DNA of 64,000 bases, taken from assembly GCA_963775635.1 (NCBI GenBank), contig CAVZJO010000014.1, positions 62,001-126,000 of the forward strand, in the 5' to 3' direction. Positions within the stretch are counted from its first letter, which is position 1. Each line of letters begins with the position of its first letter. This document shows, piece after piece, positions 34,742 to 43,141 of this stretch. The notes under the pieces are model-generated. The model had not been told where the DNA came from. It searched no databases and saw only the letters and a program-made list of their open reading frames with translations. A program made the translations under genes and the position numbers. The stretch is from JALORV01 sp963775635. GTDB taxonomy: Bacteria; Pseudomonadota; Gammaproteobacteria; Burkholderiales; Burkholderiaceae_F.

Positions 34742-35692
34742 GTGGAAAAGAAGTTTGCCTCGCAGGCCGACCTCGAAGTGAAGAAGGTCAGCTTCGACCA
34801 GTTGTCCGAAAACGCCTACGCCTACACCGCCGAGGGTGATCCGAACACCGGCGTCGTGATCGGCGACGATTGCGTGATGGTGATCGACGCGCAGGCGACG
34901 CCGGTGATGGCGCAGGACGTGATCCGCTACATCCGCGGCGTCACCGACAAGCCGATCCGGTACGTCACGCTGACGCACTATCACGCGGTGCGCGTGCTTG
35001 GTGCTTCAGGGTATAAGCCGCAGCACATCATCGCCAGCCGCGACACCTACGACCTGATCGTCGAGCGCGGCGAGCAGGACATGAAAAGCGAGATCGAGCG
35101 CTTCCCGCGCCTGTTCCAGGCCGTCGAATCGGTGCCCGGCCTCACCTGGCCGACGATCGTCTTCGAGAAACGGCTGACGCTCTGGCTCGGCAAGCTGCAG
35201 GTCGAGATCATGCAACTGGGGCGCGGCCACACCAAAGGCGACACGGTGGTCTGGTTGCCGCAGCAGAAGATCCTGTTCTCCGGCGATCTGGTCGAGTACG
35301 ACGCGACGCCGTATACCGGCGATGCCTACCTGACCGACTGGCCTACGACGCTCGACGCCATCGCGGCGCTCGATCCGCAGAAGCTGGTGCCGGGTCGCGG
35401 CGCTGCGCTGCAGACGCCGGAAGCGGTGCGCTCAGGGCTCGACGGCACGCGGTCTTTCGTCAGCGCGATGTTCGAGTCGGTCAAAAAGGGCGCGACCGCG
35501 GGCCGCGATCTCAGGTCCGTTTATCGAAGCACCTATGACAGCCTGAAGCCGCAGTTCGGCCACTGGGTGATCTTTGATCATTGTCTGCCGTTCGATGTCA
35601 GCCGTGCCTACGATGAAGCCACCGGGCATGTGGATCCGCGCATCTGGACCGCACAGCGCGACAAGGAGATGTGGGAGGCTCTGGAGGGATGA
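34742..35692 (+). CDS. metallo-beta-lactamase-fold hydrolase with atypical metal motif
   Basis: 316 residues from the GTG at 34742 (AGAGGG in front; an in-frame TTG at 34727 is also possible). The fold is shown by VVIGDDCVMVIDAQATP, VTLTHYHAVRVLGASGY, LGRGHTKGDTVVWLP and ILFSGDLVEYDATPYTGD. The canonical HxHxDH is HYHAVR here, so the two residues of the second metal half (Asp, His) are replaced while the later His and Asp remain. A one-metal or altered site is likely. The family is often labelled SoxH-like. Substrate unknown; context is a YeeE transporter on one side and an FAD hydroxylase on the other. Confidence 0.75.
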   Translation: MEKKFASQADLEVKKVSFDQLSENAYAYTAEGDPNTGVVIGDDCVMVIDAQATPVMAQDVIRYIRGVTDKPIRYVTLTHYHAVRVLGASGYKPQHIIASRDTYDLIVERGEQDMKSEIERFPRLFQAVESVPGLTWPTIVFEKRLTLWLGKLQVEIMQLGRGHTKGDTVVWLPQQKILFSGDLVEYDATPYTGDAYLTDWPTTLDAIAALDPQKLVPGRGAALQTPEAVRSGLDGTRSFVSAMFESVKKGATAGRDLRSVYRSTYDSLKPQFGHWVIFDHCLPFDVSRAYDEATGHVDPRIWTAQRDKEMWEALEG

Positions 35693-35706
35693 CGGGAGCG
35701 CTGCTT

Positions 35707-35745
35707 ATGTACGCGACGGCTCGCGGTCGCACGTGCACTCGCAGC
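35707..35745. repeat. GTGCACGTGCGA palindrome, copy 2
   Basis: TGTACGCGAC and GTCGCACGTGCACTCGC around a short loop, matching copy 1 (32588) and copy 3 (43095). A fragment of the CTTCGGGCGGCCGGGCGCG repeat seen in the yejF-like gene follows at 35762-35786. Together they fill the 138-base gap before the FAD hydroxylase. Confidence 0.6.
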
Positions 35746-35830
35746 GAATAGTCAGGAGCGACGCGCTTCGGGCGGCCGGGCGCGCGTCCTTGGTACAACT
35801 GACAGTGAAGGCGGCTGTCATCGCTGTTCC

Positions 35831-37487
35831 ATGCCGTCTACTTACAAGGCTCCTGAATATCCGTACGTGACGCCGCCGGAGATCGCGGCGGGCGGAGTGG
35901 CGCGCGCGCAGGTGGCGGTCGTTGGTGCTGGGCCCGATCGGGCTGGCGGCGGCGATCGACCTGACGCAGCAGGGCATCGACGTACTGATCATCGACGACA
36001 ACAACACCGTGAGCGTCGGGTCGCGCGCGATCTGCTACGCGAAGCGGGCTTTGGAGATACTCGATCGGCTGGGATGCGGCGAGTCGATCTGCACGCGCGG
36101 AGTCAGCTGGAACGTCGGGAAGGTCTACTTCCACGACAAGCTGGCCTATCGGTTCGACTTGCTGCCGGAAGCCGGTCACAAGCGTCCCGCCTTCGTCAAC
36201 CTGCAGCAGTACTACCTTGAAGAAACGCTGGTAGACCGGCTGGCCGCACTCGGCCAGGCGGTGCGATGGAGGAACACGGCGCTGGGTGTCGAACAGGACG
36301 CGAAGGGAGTGCGGCTCGCGGTCGATACGCCGGACGGGCGCTACGTCATCGAGGCCGACTACGTGATCGCCGCCGATGGCGCACGCAGCCCGATGCGCGA
36401 CCTGCTGGGACTCGAATGGAAGGGTCAGGTATTCCGCGACCGCTTTCTGATCGCCGATGTGCACATGAAGGCCGAGTTTCCGCCCGAGCGCTGGTTCTGG
36501 TTCGACCCGCCATTTCATCCGGGGCAGTCTGCGCTGCTGCATCGACAAGCCGACGACGTGTGGCGCATCGATTTCCAGCTCGGATGGGATGCGGATCCGG
36601 AGGAGGAGAAGAAGCCCGAGCGCGTCCTGCCGCGCATCCGCGCGATGCTAGGCGACGAGCGGCCCTTCGAGCTCGAGTGGGTCAGCGTCTATACGTTTCA
36701 GTGTCGACGGTTGGACCGCTTCGTGCACGAGCGGGTGATCTTCGTCGGTGACGCCGCGCATCAGGTGTCGCCATTTGGCGCGCGCGGAGCCAATAGCGGA
36801 TTCCAGGACACCGACAATCTGTGTTGGAAACTGGCGCGCGTGTTGCGTGGTCAGTCGCCGTCATCGTTGTTGATCAGCTACGACGGCGAACGGGTCGAGG
36901 CGGCCGACGAAAATCTGCTGAACTCGACCCGCTCGACCGACTTCATCACGCCCAAGAGCCCGGTGAGCCGGTTGTTCCGCGACGCGGTGCTGTCCCTGTC
37001 GCAGCGCTATCCGTTTGCCCGCTCGCTGGTCAACAGTGGACGACTGTCGCGGCCGACGCTGCATCGCGGCAGCGCGCTATCGACGCTGGACCGCGATGTT
37101 TTCGATGGTGCGATGGCGCCGGGGGCGCCCGCGGCCGATGCACCGGTGCGCGTCGATGGTCGTTCCGCCTGGCTGATCGACCTGCTCGGCGGCCGGTTCG
37201 ATCTGCTGGTGTTCGCCCCGTTCGCGCCCACGCTGCTGCAGGACCTGCAACTCACGCTCGGTGCCGAAGTGCGCATCAGCATCGTTGCGCGGCAGGACGG
37301 CCCGGCGGACACCGGCATGCGGGTGATCGAAGACATCCAGGATCTCGTACGCGAGCGATACGATGCGTCGCCAGGCACTGCCTACCTGCTGCGCCCCGAT
37401 CAGCATGTGGCTGCGCGCTGGCGCGATGTTCGCGCGGTCGAAGTGCGCGAAGCGCTCGATCGCGCGCAGGGCCACCGGATGCAGTGA
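35831..37487 (+). CDS. FAD-dependent aromatic-ring hydroxylase, MhpA-like (one frame break)
   Basis: About 551 residues when joined. It belongs to the class A flavin monooxygenases that hydroxylate phenolic acids. The FAD motif reads VAVVGAGPIGLAAAIDL once an extra G near 35936 is removed; as given, the frame from the ATG at 35831 dies at 36220 and the rest is open from about 35922. The DG motif is ADYVIAADGARSPMRDLLG, and the second FAD motif is VIFVGDAAHQVSPFGARGANSGFQD. A C-terminal thioredoxin-like domain completes it. Substrate unknown; it could serve an aromatic pathway upstream of central catabolism. DUF2783 follows, a common partner. Confidence 0.78.
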
Positions 37488-37506
37488 ACCTGAGATAGGT
37501 TCAAAC

Positions 37507-37704
37507 ATGCCGCTGAACACCGATCCGCATATCGCGCGCCCCGACGAGTTCTACCAAGCGCTGATCGATGCGCACGCGGGACTTACCGATGAGCAGAGCG
37601 CAGCGCTCAACGCGCGGCTCATCCTGCTGCTCGCCAACCAGGTCGGCGATCTCGATACGCTGAAAGCCGCGATCGAGGCGGCGCGCGAGGGGCTCGACGG
37701 CTAA
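37507..37704 (+). CDS. DUF2783 protein
   Basis: 65 residues, cytoplasmic, no membrane segment. HIARPDEFYQALIDAHAGLTDEQSAALNARLILLLANQVGD is the typical core of DUF2783. It lies 19 bases after the FAD hydroxylase; these two families are commonly adjacent in betaproteobacteria, so a small accessory subunit is plausible. Function unknown. Its stop overlaps the convergent Fic-protein stop by four bases. Confidence 0.7.
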   Translation: MPLNTDPHIARPDEFYQALIDAHAGLTDEQSAALNARLILLLANQVGDLDTLKAAIEAAREGLDG

Positions 37705-38288
37705 CTGCGGGCGAAACTCAGCAGGTCAGTGCAATCGCCGGCATCGGCGATCCGGAGCGCCGCCAGATAGCGGTCGCGCGCCGCTCCCGCATGAACGAGG
37801 TCCGTGCGTCCCCAGCTGAAAGGCAATGCACCGTTCGCCCGCAGCACGAGGTCCGTCAGCAATCGGGCGTGTCGCCCGTTGCCGTTCGCGAAGCAGTGGA
37901 TCCAGACCAAGCGATGGTGGAAGCGAACCGCGGCCTCATCGATCGGATACGTGCCGTACTGAAGCCAGTAGCGCGTATCGTCGAGCAGGTCGCGCAGCTT
38001 CGGCGCGATATGCTCGGGCGCCACGCCGATGTTGCGTTCGGTGTTGCGGAACGTGCCGGCCCAGCGCCACGTGCCGTCGAACATCCGGCGGTGCAATTCA
38101 CGCACGAAACCTTCTTCCAGGACATCGCGTTTCCGCGCCGCTGCGAGCCACGCCAGGGCTCTAGCAATGTTCGCCTGTTCCCACTCGTTGAGTTGTTCCT
38201 GCGTCGTGATGTGCGACGGCAGCAGTTCGGCGACCTCGTTCGGATCGAGGGGCGTCGCGCCCGGCGCGTGGGCGTCGCCTAGTCCCAC
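37701..38288 (-). CDS. mobile mystery protein B (Fic-domain protein)
   Basis: 195 residues. The Fic active-site motif is complete: HCFANGNGRHAR (HxFx[D/N]GNGRxxR, residues ~131-142), the AMP-transfer loop of Fic enzymes. The upstream segment GFVRELHRRMFDGTWRWAGTFRNTERNIGV is typical of the family. GTG start at 38288, overlapping the regulator gene by ten bases. Mobile mystery protein B is found paired with A in mobile regions. The pair resembles a toxin with its control protein, but that role is not established. Confidence 0.85.
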   Translation of the reverse strand: MGLGDAHAPGATPLDPNEVAELLPSHITTQEQLNEWEQANIARALAWLAAARKRDVLEEGFVRELHRRMFDGTWRWAGTFRNTERNIGVAPEHIAPKLRDLLDDTRYWLQYGTYPIDEAAVRFHHRLVWIHCFANGNGRHARLLTDLVLRANGALPFSWGRTDLVHAGAARDRYLAALRIADAGDCTDLLSFARS

Positions 38289-38734
38289 AGCCGCGAGCGC
38301 CGGCCGCGCAGCAGTTCGTCCTTCACCGCGGCGATCTGCTCCTTCTCGAATTCGCTGCCCGCGCGTTGCGCTTCGAGCTCCATCGTGTGTGCGACGGCAG
38401 CCACGCGCTCGCGCGCCTTGCGGTCTGCCTGGGCGTCGACCTGGACTGCGAGCGGCGTGCGCGGGATCAGCGCGTAGCGCAGTTCGCAGCCCAGCGCGTC
38501 CGCCAGGCGTCGCAACTGGGCCAGCGAGATCGTTTCGGCGGCTTCGCCTTGCTCGGACTCGATCAAGGTCGACTGCGCGAGTCCGACCCGCGTCGCGAGC
38601 TGTCGAGTCGTGATGCCGAGCGCTTCGCGGATCGTCTTCAGCCAGCCACCCCGTGGTGGGGTCGGCAGGGCACTCTCCGAGAGCGGCCGCAGCGCGTCAT
38701 CGAGTTGGCGTAGTCTGAGGTCGGTTGATTTCAT
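38279..38734 (-). CDS. mobile mystery protein A (HTH regulator)
   Basis: 151 residues from the ATG at 38734; a second in-frame start at 38755 would add seven residues. An Xre-type helix-turn-helix occupies residues ~30-82: TIREALGITTRQLATRVGLAQSTLIESEQGEAAETISLAQLRRLADALGCEL. The C-terminal half is helical and charged. It is translationally coupled to the Fic gene. The repeated CCGATCAAAA motifs directly upstream are likely its own operators. Confidence 0.85.
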   Translation of the reverse strand: MKSTDLRLRQLDDALRPLSESALPTPPRGGWLKTIREALGITTRQLATRVGLAQSTLIESEQGEAAETISLAQLRRLADALGCELRYALIPRTPLAVQVDAQADRKARERVAAVAHTMELEAQRAGSEFEKEQIAAVKDELLRGRRSRLWD

Positions 38735-38739
38735 TGCTC

Positions 38740-38822
38740 GGCTATGGCCGATCAAAATTCAGTTGAATGGTCGGCTATAACCGATCAAAAGTCAATCGTT
38801 TGATCGGTCAAAACCGATCATT
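38740..38822 (-). promoter_or_regulatory. cluster of CCGATCAAAA repeats: likely operator of the mobile mystery pair
   Basis: CTATGGCCGATCAAAA (about 38741-38756) and CTATAACCGATCAAAA follow each other as direct repeats about 27 bases apart. An inverted pair TTTGATCGGTCAAAACCGATCA follows. The stretch is AT-rich against its surroundings and fills the gap between the restriction enzyme and the regulator gene. Autoregulation by the HTH protein is the simplest reading. Confidence 0.5.
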
Positions 38823-38832
38823 AATCGTGGGC

Positions 38833-41800
38833 TCAACCAACCCGGCGGAATCCGGGTTGCGGCCCTGAGGTGTCCCGTTGCGCCTTGCCGAGGACGACCA
38901 GCATGTCCAGCATGGGCTCGAGCCGTTCGCGCCAGCGACCGCGGGCGGTGATCTGGTCGAGGGCCATTGAAGCCGGCGAGTCGGCCAGCAGATCGGCCAG
39001 CGCCTTCGCCTGGGCCGTCGCCTCCTTGGGCCACGGCCGCTTCACGGCCACAGGCGCAGATACCGCGACAGCTTCGCCCTCGAATTCGGTTTGCGCGGCC
39101 GCTGCGCCCGCCGCCTTGTGCTGGAACTCGGGCCGCAGCCAGCGCACGAGGCTGCGCGCCTCTTCGGCCGTGCGCTCGGCGTTGAGCTTCACCAGCCGCG
39201 CGAGCAGTTCCTCCTCGGCCTGCGCCTGCGCGGCGGGCTTGTCCAGCACCGGCATCGTGGCGCCGGGCTTGCAGACAAGTTCGGTCGCGAGATCGTTCCA
39301 GCCGTAGGCGTCGAACACTGCGCGGTCGAGATCGTCGTGCAGTTGGCGCAGCACCGACACCAGGCCGTGCTCGTGGATTGTCTTCTCCTTGTCAGTCGGC
39401 GGCTGGCTGCTGCGCAGCTTCTCGAGCACGTTGTAGATGCCGGTAAGCGTGAGCTCGCGGTGCTGGGCGCAAACGCGGTTGCGGTGAGCGTCGAGGTCCT
39501 CGGCCAGCTTGGCGATGCGCGCGCGCTGCTCGGGAGAGCACGCGGGAAACGCGAACGGAAGGAAGCACGTTGTACTCGTCCAGCGTGGATCATTTCCGAC
39601 GCCTAACCGGCTGCCAGCACGCAACGCCCAAAGGGCATGCAAGCGGCTCGACAAGACACCAAGCACCTCTGCTGACGTCGAGCAGAGCACATACAGCGTG
39701 TGATCAGGCGCGAAAGGCAGCGCTTGCTGTGTAAACACACGATGCCGCGAGGTTTCCGTCGTAAGGATCACGCGCGGAAGTACTGCCCAGGCGCCGCGCA
39801 GTTTGCCGCGCGCCTCCCCGAGCAACCACCACCGGTCGCGATAGCCAGCTCGGTTGTTGTGATCTCGCTCAGGCTTGACGCGATCGAGGAGCCACTGATA
39901 CAGCGCAGGATGCTGCGCACGCGCCTCCTCGGCCGCAAGGCCGAACAGGTCGATAACGTAGCAATCCTCGCCTCCCTGCATCATGTCGCGCGCATTGCGA
40001 TGCGGCTTGATGACTTCGGGCAACGCTTCGAGGCGGTAGCCGAGCGCCTGTACGTCCTGCGGCGTAAGCCGGAACCCCTTGCCGACGAGATTCATGCCCT
40101 GAAAGCACAGGCCCGCATTGGCCTGCAATCCCTGCGCGCCGCCGACCTTTGCGCCGACTGTGAGGTCCGCATGAATTTCACCACGTCGCGGTGCAGCGAA
40201 TACGACTTGGTTCTCGCCCGCCTCGCCCGGTGTCTCGCGCTCGACCGCGAGCAGCGTGGCGGGGTCGTCGGTCACCGCGCCGACCGTCATCGCGATACGC
40301 ACTGCCGCGCCGTCCGCGCTATCCACCCACGGGTGATCGGGAACGGCAAACACCAGCGACAGCGGTGTCTTGTCCGCGAGGTGCCGCTCGACCACCTTGC
40401 GGTTAAAGGTCTGCCGCAGGCTGTTGGTCGTAATCAGGCCGAAGCGGCGCAGCTTGCCCGCGCGCGTCAGGTCGGCCGCGTGTTCCCACCAGTACATGAC
40501 GAGGTCAGCAGTCTCCGGCACCTTCGGCCACGACTTGCGGAGCGCCTCGACGTAGCCGTCGCCGAGCGCAATGCGCATCCGCTTGTTGCCGATGAATGGC
40601 GGATTGCCCACCACGAAGTCCGCCCGGGGCCACTGCGCCGCTCGCGGGTTCACGTACTTCTCCACTGGCATCCGCGCGCTCTCGTCTGGTACGTCGAGCC
40701 CCGTCACCGGGTGCTGCTTCATCGTCCGGCCGTCCCAGCGCGTGACCGGGCGGCCGTGCTGGTCCACTTCGTACTCGACGCGGTCGTAGGCCAGCATGGC
40801 GTCGCGGCATTCGATGTTGTGGAAATCTTTCAGCACCGGCAGCGGCGGGATGACGTTACCGCGGGTGCGGTAGTGCCACTGCAGGTAGCCGATCCACAGC
40901 ACCATCTCGGCGATCGCGGCGGCGCGCGGATTGATCTCGATTCCGAGCAACTGGTGCGGATCGACGCTGACGCCTGCCAAGTCCAGCCTGCCGCGGGTGT
41001 CGCCGAGTTCGTCGAGAAAGTTGAGCACCTCGCCTTCGAGCCTCTTCATCTGCTCCAGTGCGACGTACAGGAAGTTGCCGCTGCCGCAGGCGGGATCGAG
41101 CACGCGCACGTCGCATAGCCGGTGCAGGAAACTGCGCACGACTTCGCGAGCTTGATTCTCCTTTTCGGCCCTTGTTCGCGCTCCGGCGCTACTCCGGGCT
41201 TCGTTCATCAGAACCAACGCTGCGGTCTGCGCGTGGTTCCAGTCCTCGCGCAGCGGCTCCACGATCGTCGGCAGCACGAGTCGCTCGACGTAGGCACGCG
41301 GCGTGTAGTGAGCACCTAGTGCGGCACGTTCCTCGGGGCCCAGTGCGCGTTCCAGCAGGGTGCCGAAGATCGCGCTCCACCTGCTTCCAGTCAGCACGCG
41401 CGGCCGCGATCAACAGGTCGACCTGCGGGCCGTCGAGCGGCAACGCACGGCGATCCTTGAAGAGCTTGCCGTTGAACTGCAGCAGATCGGTGCCGAGCAG
41501 CGGCGAGAACTCGCCACGGTCCATGTTGGCCCACAGGATCTCGAGCTGGCGTGCGAGCACGTCGGGCTTGTCGCGGTAGCGCGCGAGCAGTTCGGCGAAG
41601 CTGCGCTTCGGTAACAGCCCTACGTCCTCGGCAAACATCGTGAACAGGCACCGGCTGAGAAAGCCGGCGACTGTCTGTGGGGCGTTGCCGGCGGTTTCGA
41701 GGGCGCGCGCGATGTCGGCCAGCTTCGCGGCGATTTCGCGCGTGACGCGCGCGGACTGGCGCGTTGGGTCGAGCGACAGCGGATCGGTCCAGACGGCGGC

Positions 41801-42313
41801 GAGGCGAGCGCGAACGTCCGGCTTCGCAAGGTCCGCGAGCGCGATGCGATGCGAGCGTGGGTCCGGATAAGGCACATAGGTCGCTCCGCTGCGCGTGAAC
41901 TCGGCGTACAGCTCGATCACGCGGCCGACATCGACGACGATCACGAACGGCGGCCGGCCTTCGTCAGCGGGCAAGGCGCGCGCATAGCCCTCGGCCTGCG
42001 ATCGTGCCGCCAGCAGCGCCGCGTCGAACGCCGAAGCGCTGCCGGGCCTGAGCTTCTTGGCTTCGAGCACGAATGCGCCGCGTTTGTAGCAATCGATGCG
42101 GCCGGGCGAGGTCGTGCCATCGCCGTGCGCGAACGTGATCGGGCGCTCGAACTGGTAGTCCTCGGCGTGATGCGGGGACGCGACGCCGAGCGCCATGCAC
42201 AGTTCGGTGACAAAAGACTGCGCCGTCGCCAGCTCGGTGCTGCCCGGCAGAACAGCAACGCCGCGCCAGCGGGCAATGAAACTCTCGATGTTGCTGGTGC
42301 GGCTTTCTGGCAA
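38833..42313 (-). CDS. MmeI-like type II restriction-modification enzyme, nuclease and methyltransferase in one chain (one frame break)
   Basis: About 1160 residues when joined across a single extra base near 41368. The N-terminal part holds GRIDCYKRGAFVLEAKK (residues ~71-87), an exact D-x9-ExK nuclease motif as in MmeI. A helical linker follows. The methyltransferase domain has motif I VLDPACGSGNFLYVALEQM and motif IV FVVGNPPFIGNKRM (NPPF, adenine-N6 type). A long C-terminal target-recognition region ends the protein. The start is TTG at 42313 unless another indel hides the ATG at 42339. One protein would cut and modify. No separate specificity or restriction gene is nearby. BREX PglX-type methyltransferase is the main alternative, less likely given the nuclease motif. 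Confidence 0.75.
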
Positions 42314-42415
42314 GGTGTCGATCTCAGGTCATCCGGCACGCGGCGGAACTGCGTTCCCGGCGGCGAGGTTGTATCAGATCGCCACCGCGCGTGCGAACCC
42401 GCTCGGGCCGGCGGC

Positions 42416-43024
42416 TCAGACGCGTTTCGTCGCCGCCAGCGGAACGAGGCTTTCGGCGACGACCTCGATCCGTTTGCGATCGGCCTCGACGGCGGCGAGC
42501 GGAGCCACCTCCTTCAGCGTGCGCAGGCTGCGCAGCGTCAGGTCCTGGTAGCTGCGCGTTCCGCTGACCTTCCATTCGATTTCCGCGTCGGTCAGCGGTC
42601 GCAGCACCTTCGCAGGTGTTCCGACCGCCAGCGAGCGCGGCGGGATCACCATGCCGGCCTTGACGAAAGCGCAGGCGGCGACGATCGACGATTCGCCGAT
42701 CACCGCCTCGTCCATCACCACCGCGTTCATGCCGACCATGGCGTTCCTGCGAACGAGGCAGCCGTGCAGGATCGCGCCGTGCCCGATGTGGCCGTCTTCC
42801 TCGACCTTCGTATCGGTGCCGGGAAAGCCGTGCATCACGCAGCAGTCCTGCAGATTGCTGCCGCGCTCGAGGATGATGCGACCGAAGTCGCCGCGCAGAC
42901 TTGCTCCGGGCGCAACGTAGCAGCCGGGTCCGACGATGACATCGCCGATCAGCGTCGCGCTCGGATGCACGAATGCGGTCGGGTCGATGACCGGGATGAC
43001 TCCGTCGATTTCGTAACAGGGCAA
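42416..43024 (-). CDS. paaY: phenylacetate-pathway thioesterase PaaY (gamma-carbonic-anhydrase fold)
   Basis: 202 residues of left-handed beta-helix hexapeptide repeats: PTAFVHPSATLIGDVIVGPGCYVAPGASLRGDFGRI, then QDCCVMHGFPGTDTKVEEDGHIGHGAILHGC with the metal-binding histidines, and NAMVGMNAVVMDEAVIGESS. PaaY hydrolyses stalled ring-opened CoA intermediates, keeping the pathway from self-poisoning. The TTG at 43024 is chosen because it gives the family start (PCYEIDGVIPVIDPTAF) and has GGAGG in front; the longer open frame to 43132 is repeat sequence. It lies downstream of paaN on the same strand. Confidence 0.85.
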   Translation of the reverse strand: MPCYEIDGVIPVIDPTAFVHPSATLIGDVIVGPGCYVAPGASLRGDFGRIILERGSNLQDCCVMHGFPGTDTKVEEDGHIGHGAILHGCLVRRNAMVGMNAVVMDEAVIGESSIVAACAFVKAGMVIPPRSLAVGTPAKVLRPLTDAEIEWKVSGTRSYQDLTLRSLRTLKEVAPLAAVEADRKRIEVVAESLVPLAATKRV

Positions 43025-43094
43025 GGTGCCTCCAGCTTGTAGCTGTAATGCGGTCGGGCGCGCGGCCGACCGAAGCCCGACCGCCTGATCAATC

Positions 43095-43135
43095 GCCTCG
43101 AGTGCACGTGCGAGCCGAAGGCTCGCGTACACGAG
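43095..43135. repeat. GTGCACGTGCGA palindrome, copy 3
   Basis: GAGTGCACGTGCGAGCC - GAA - GGCTCGCGTACAC forms a strong hairpin between paaN and paaY, homologous to copies at 32588 and 35707. It may separate expression of the two genes. Confidence 0.65.
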
Positions 43136-43141
43136 AGGCGC

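Noticed and set aside
38833..42313. Reading the restriction enzyme as two separate genes (methyltransferase and nuclease subunits).
   Set aside because: The two frames join seamlessly in sequence order with one base removed near 41368, and MmeI-like proteins carry both domains in one chain.
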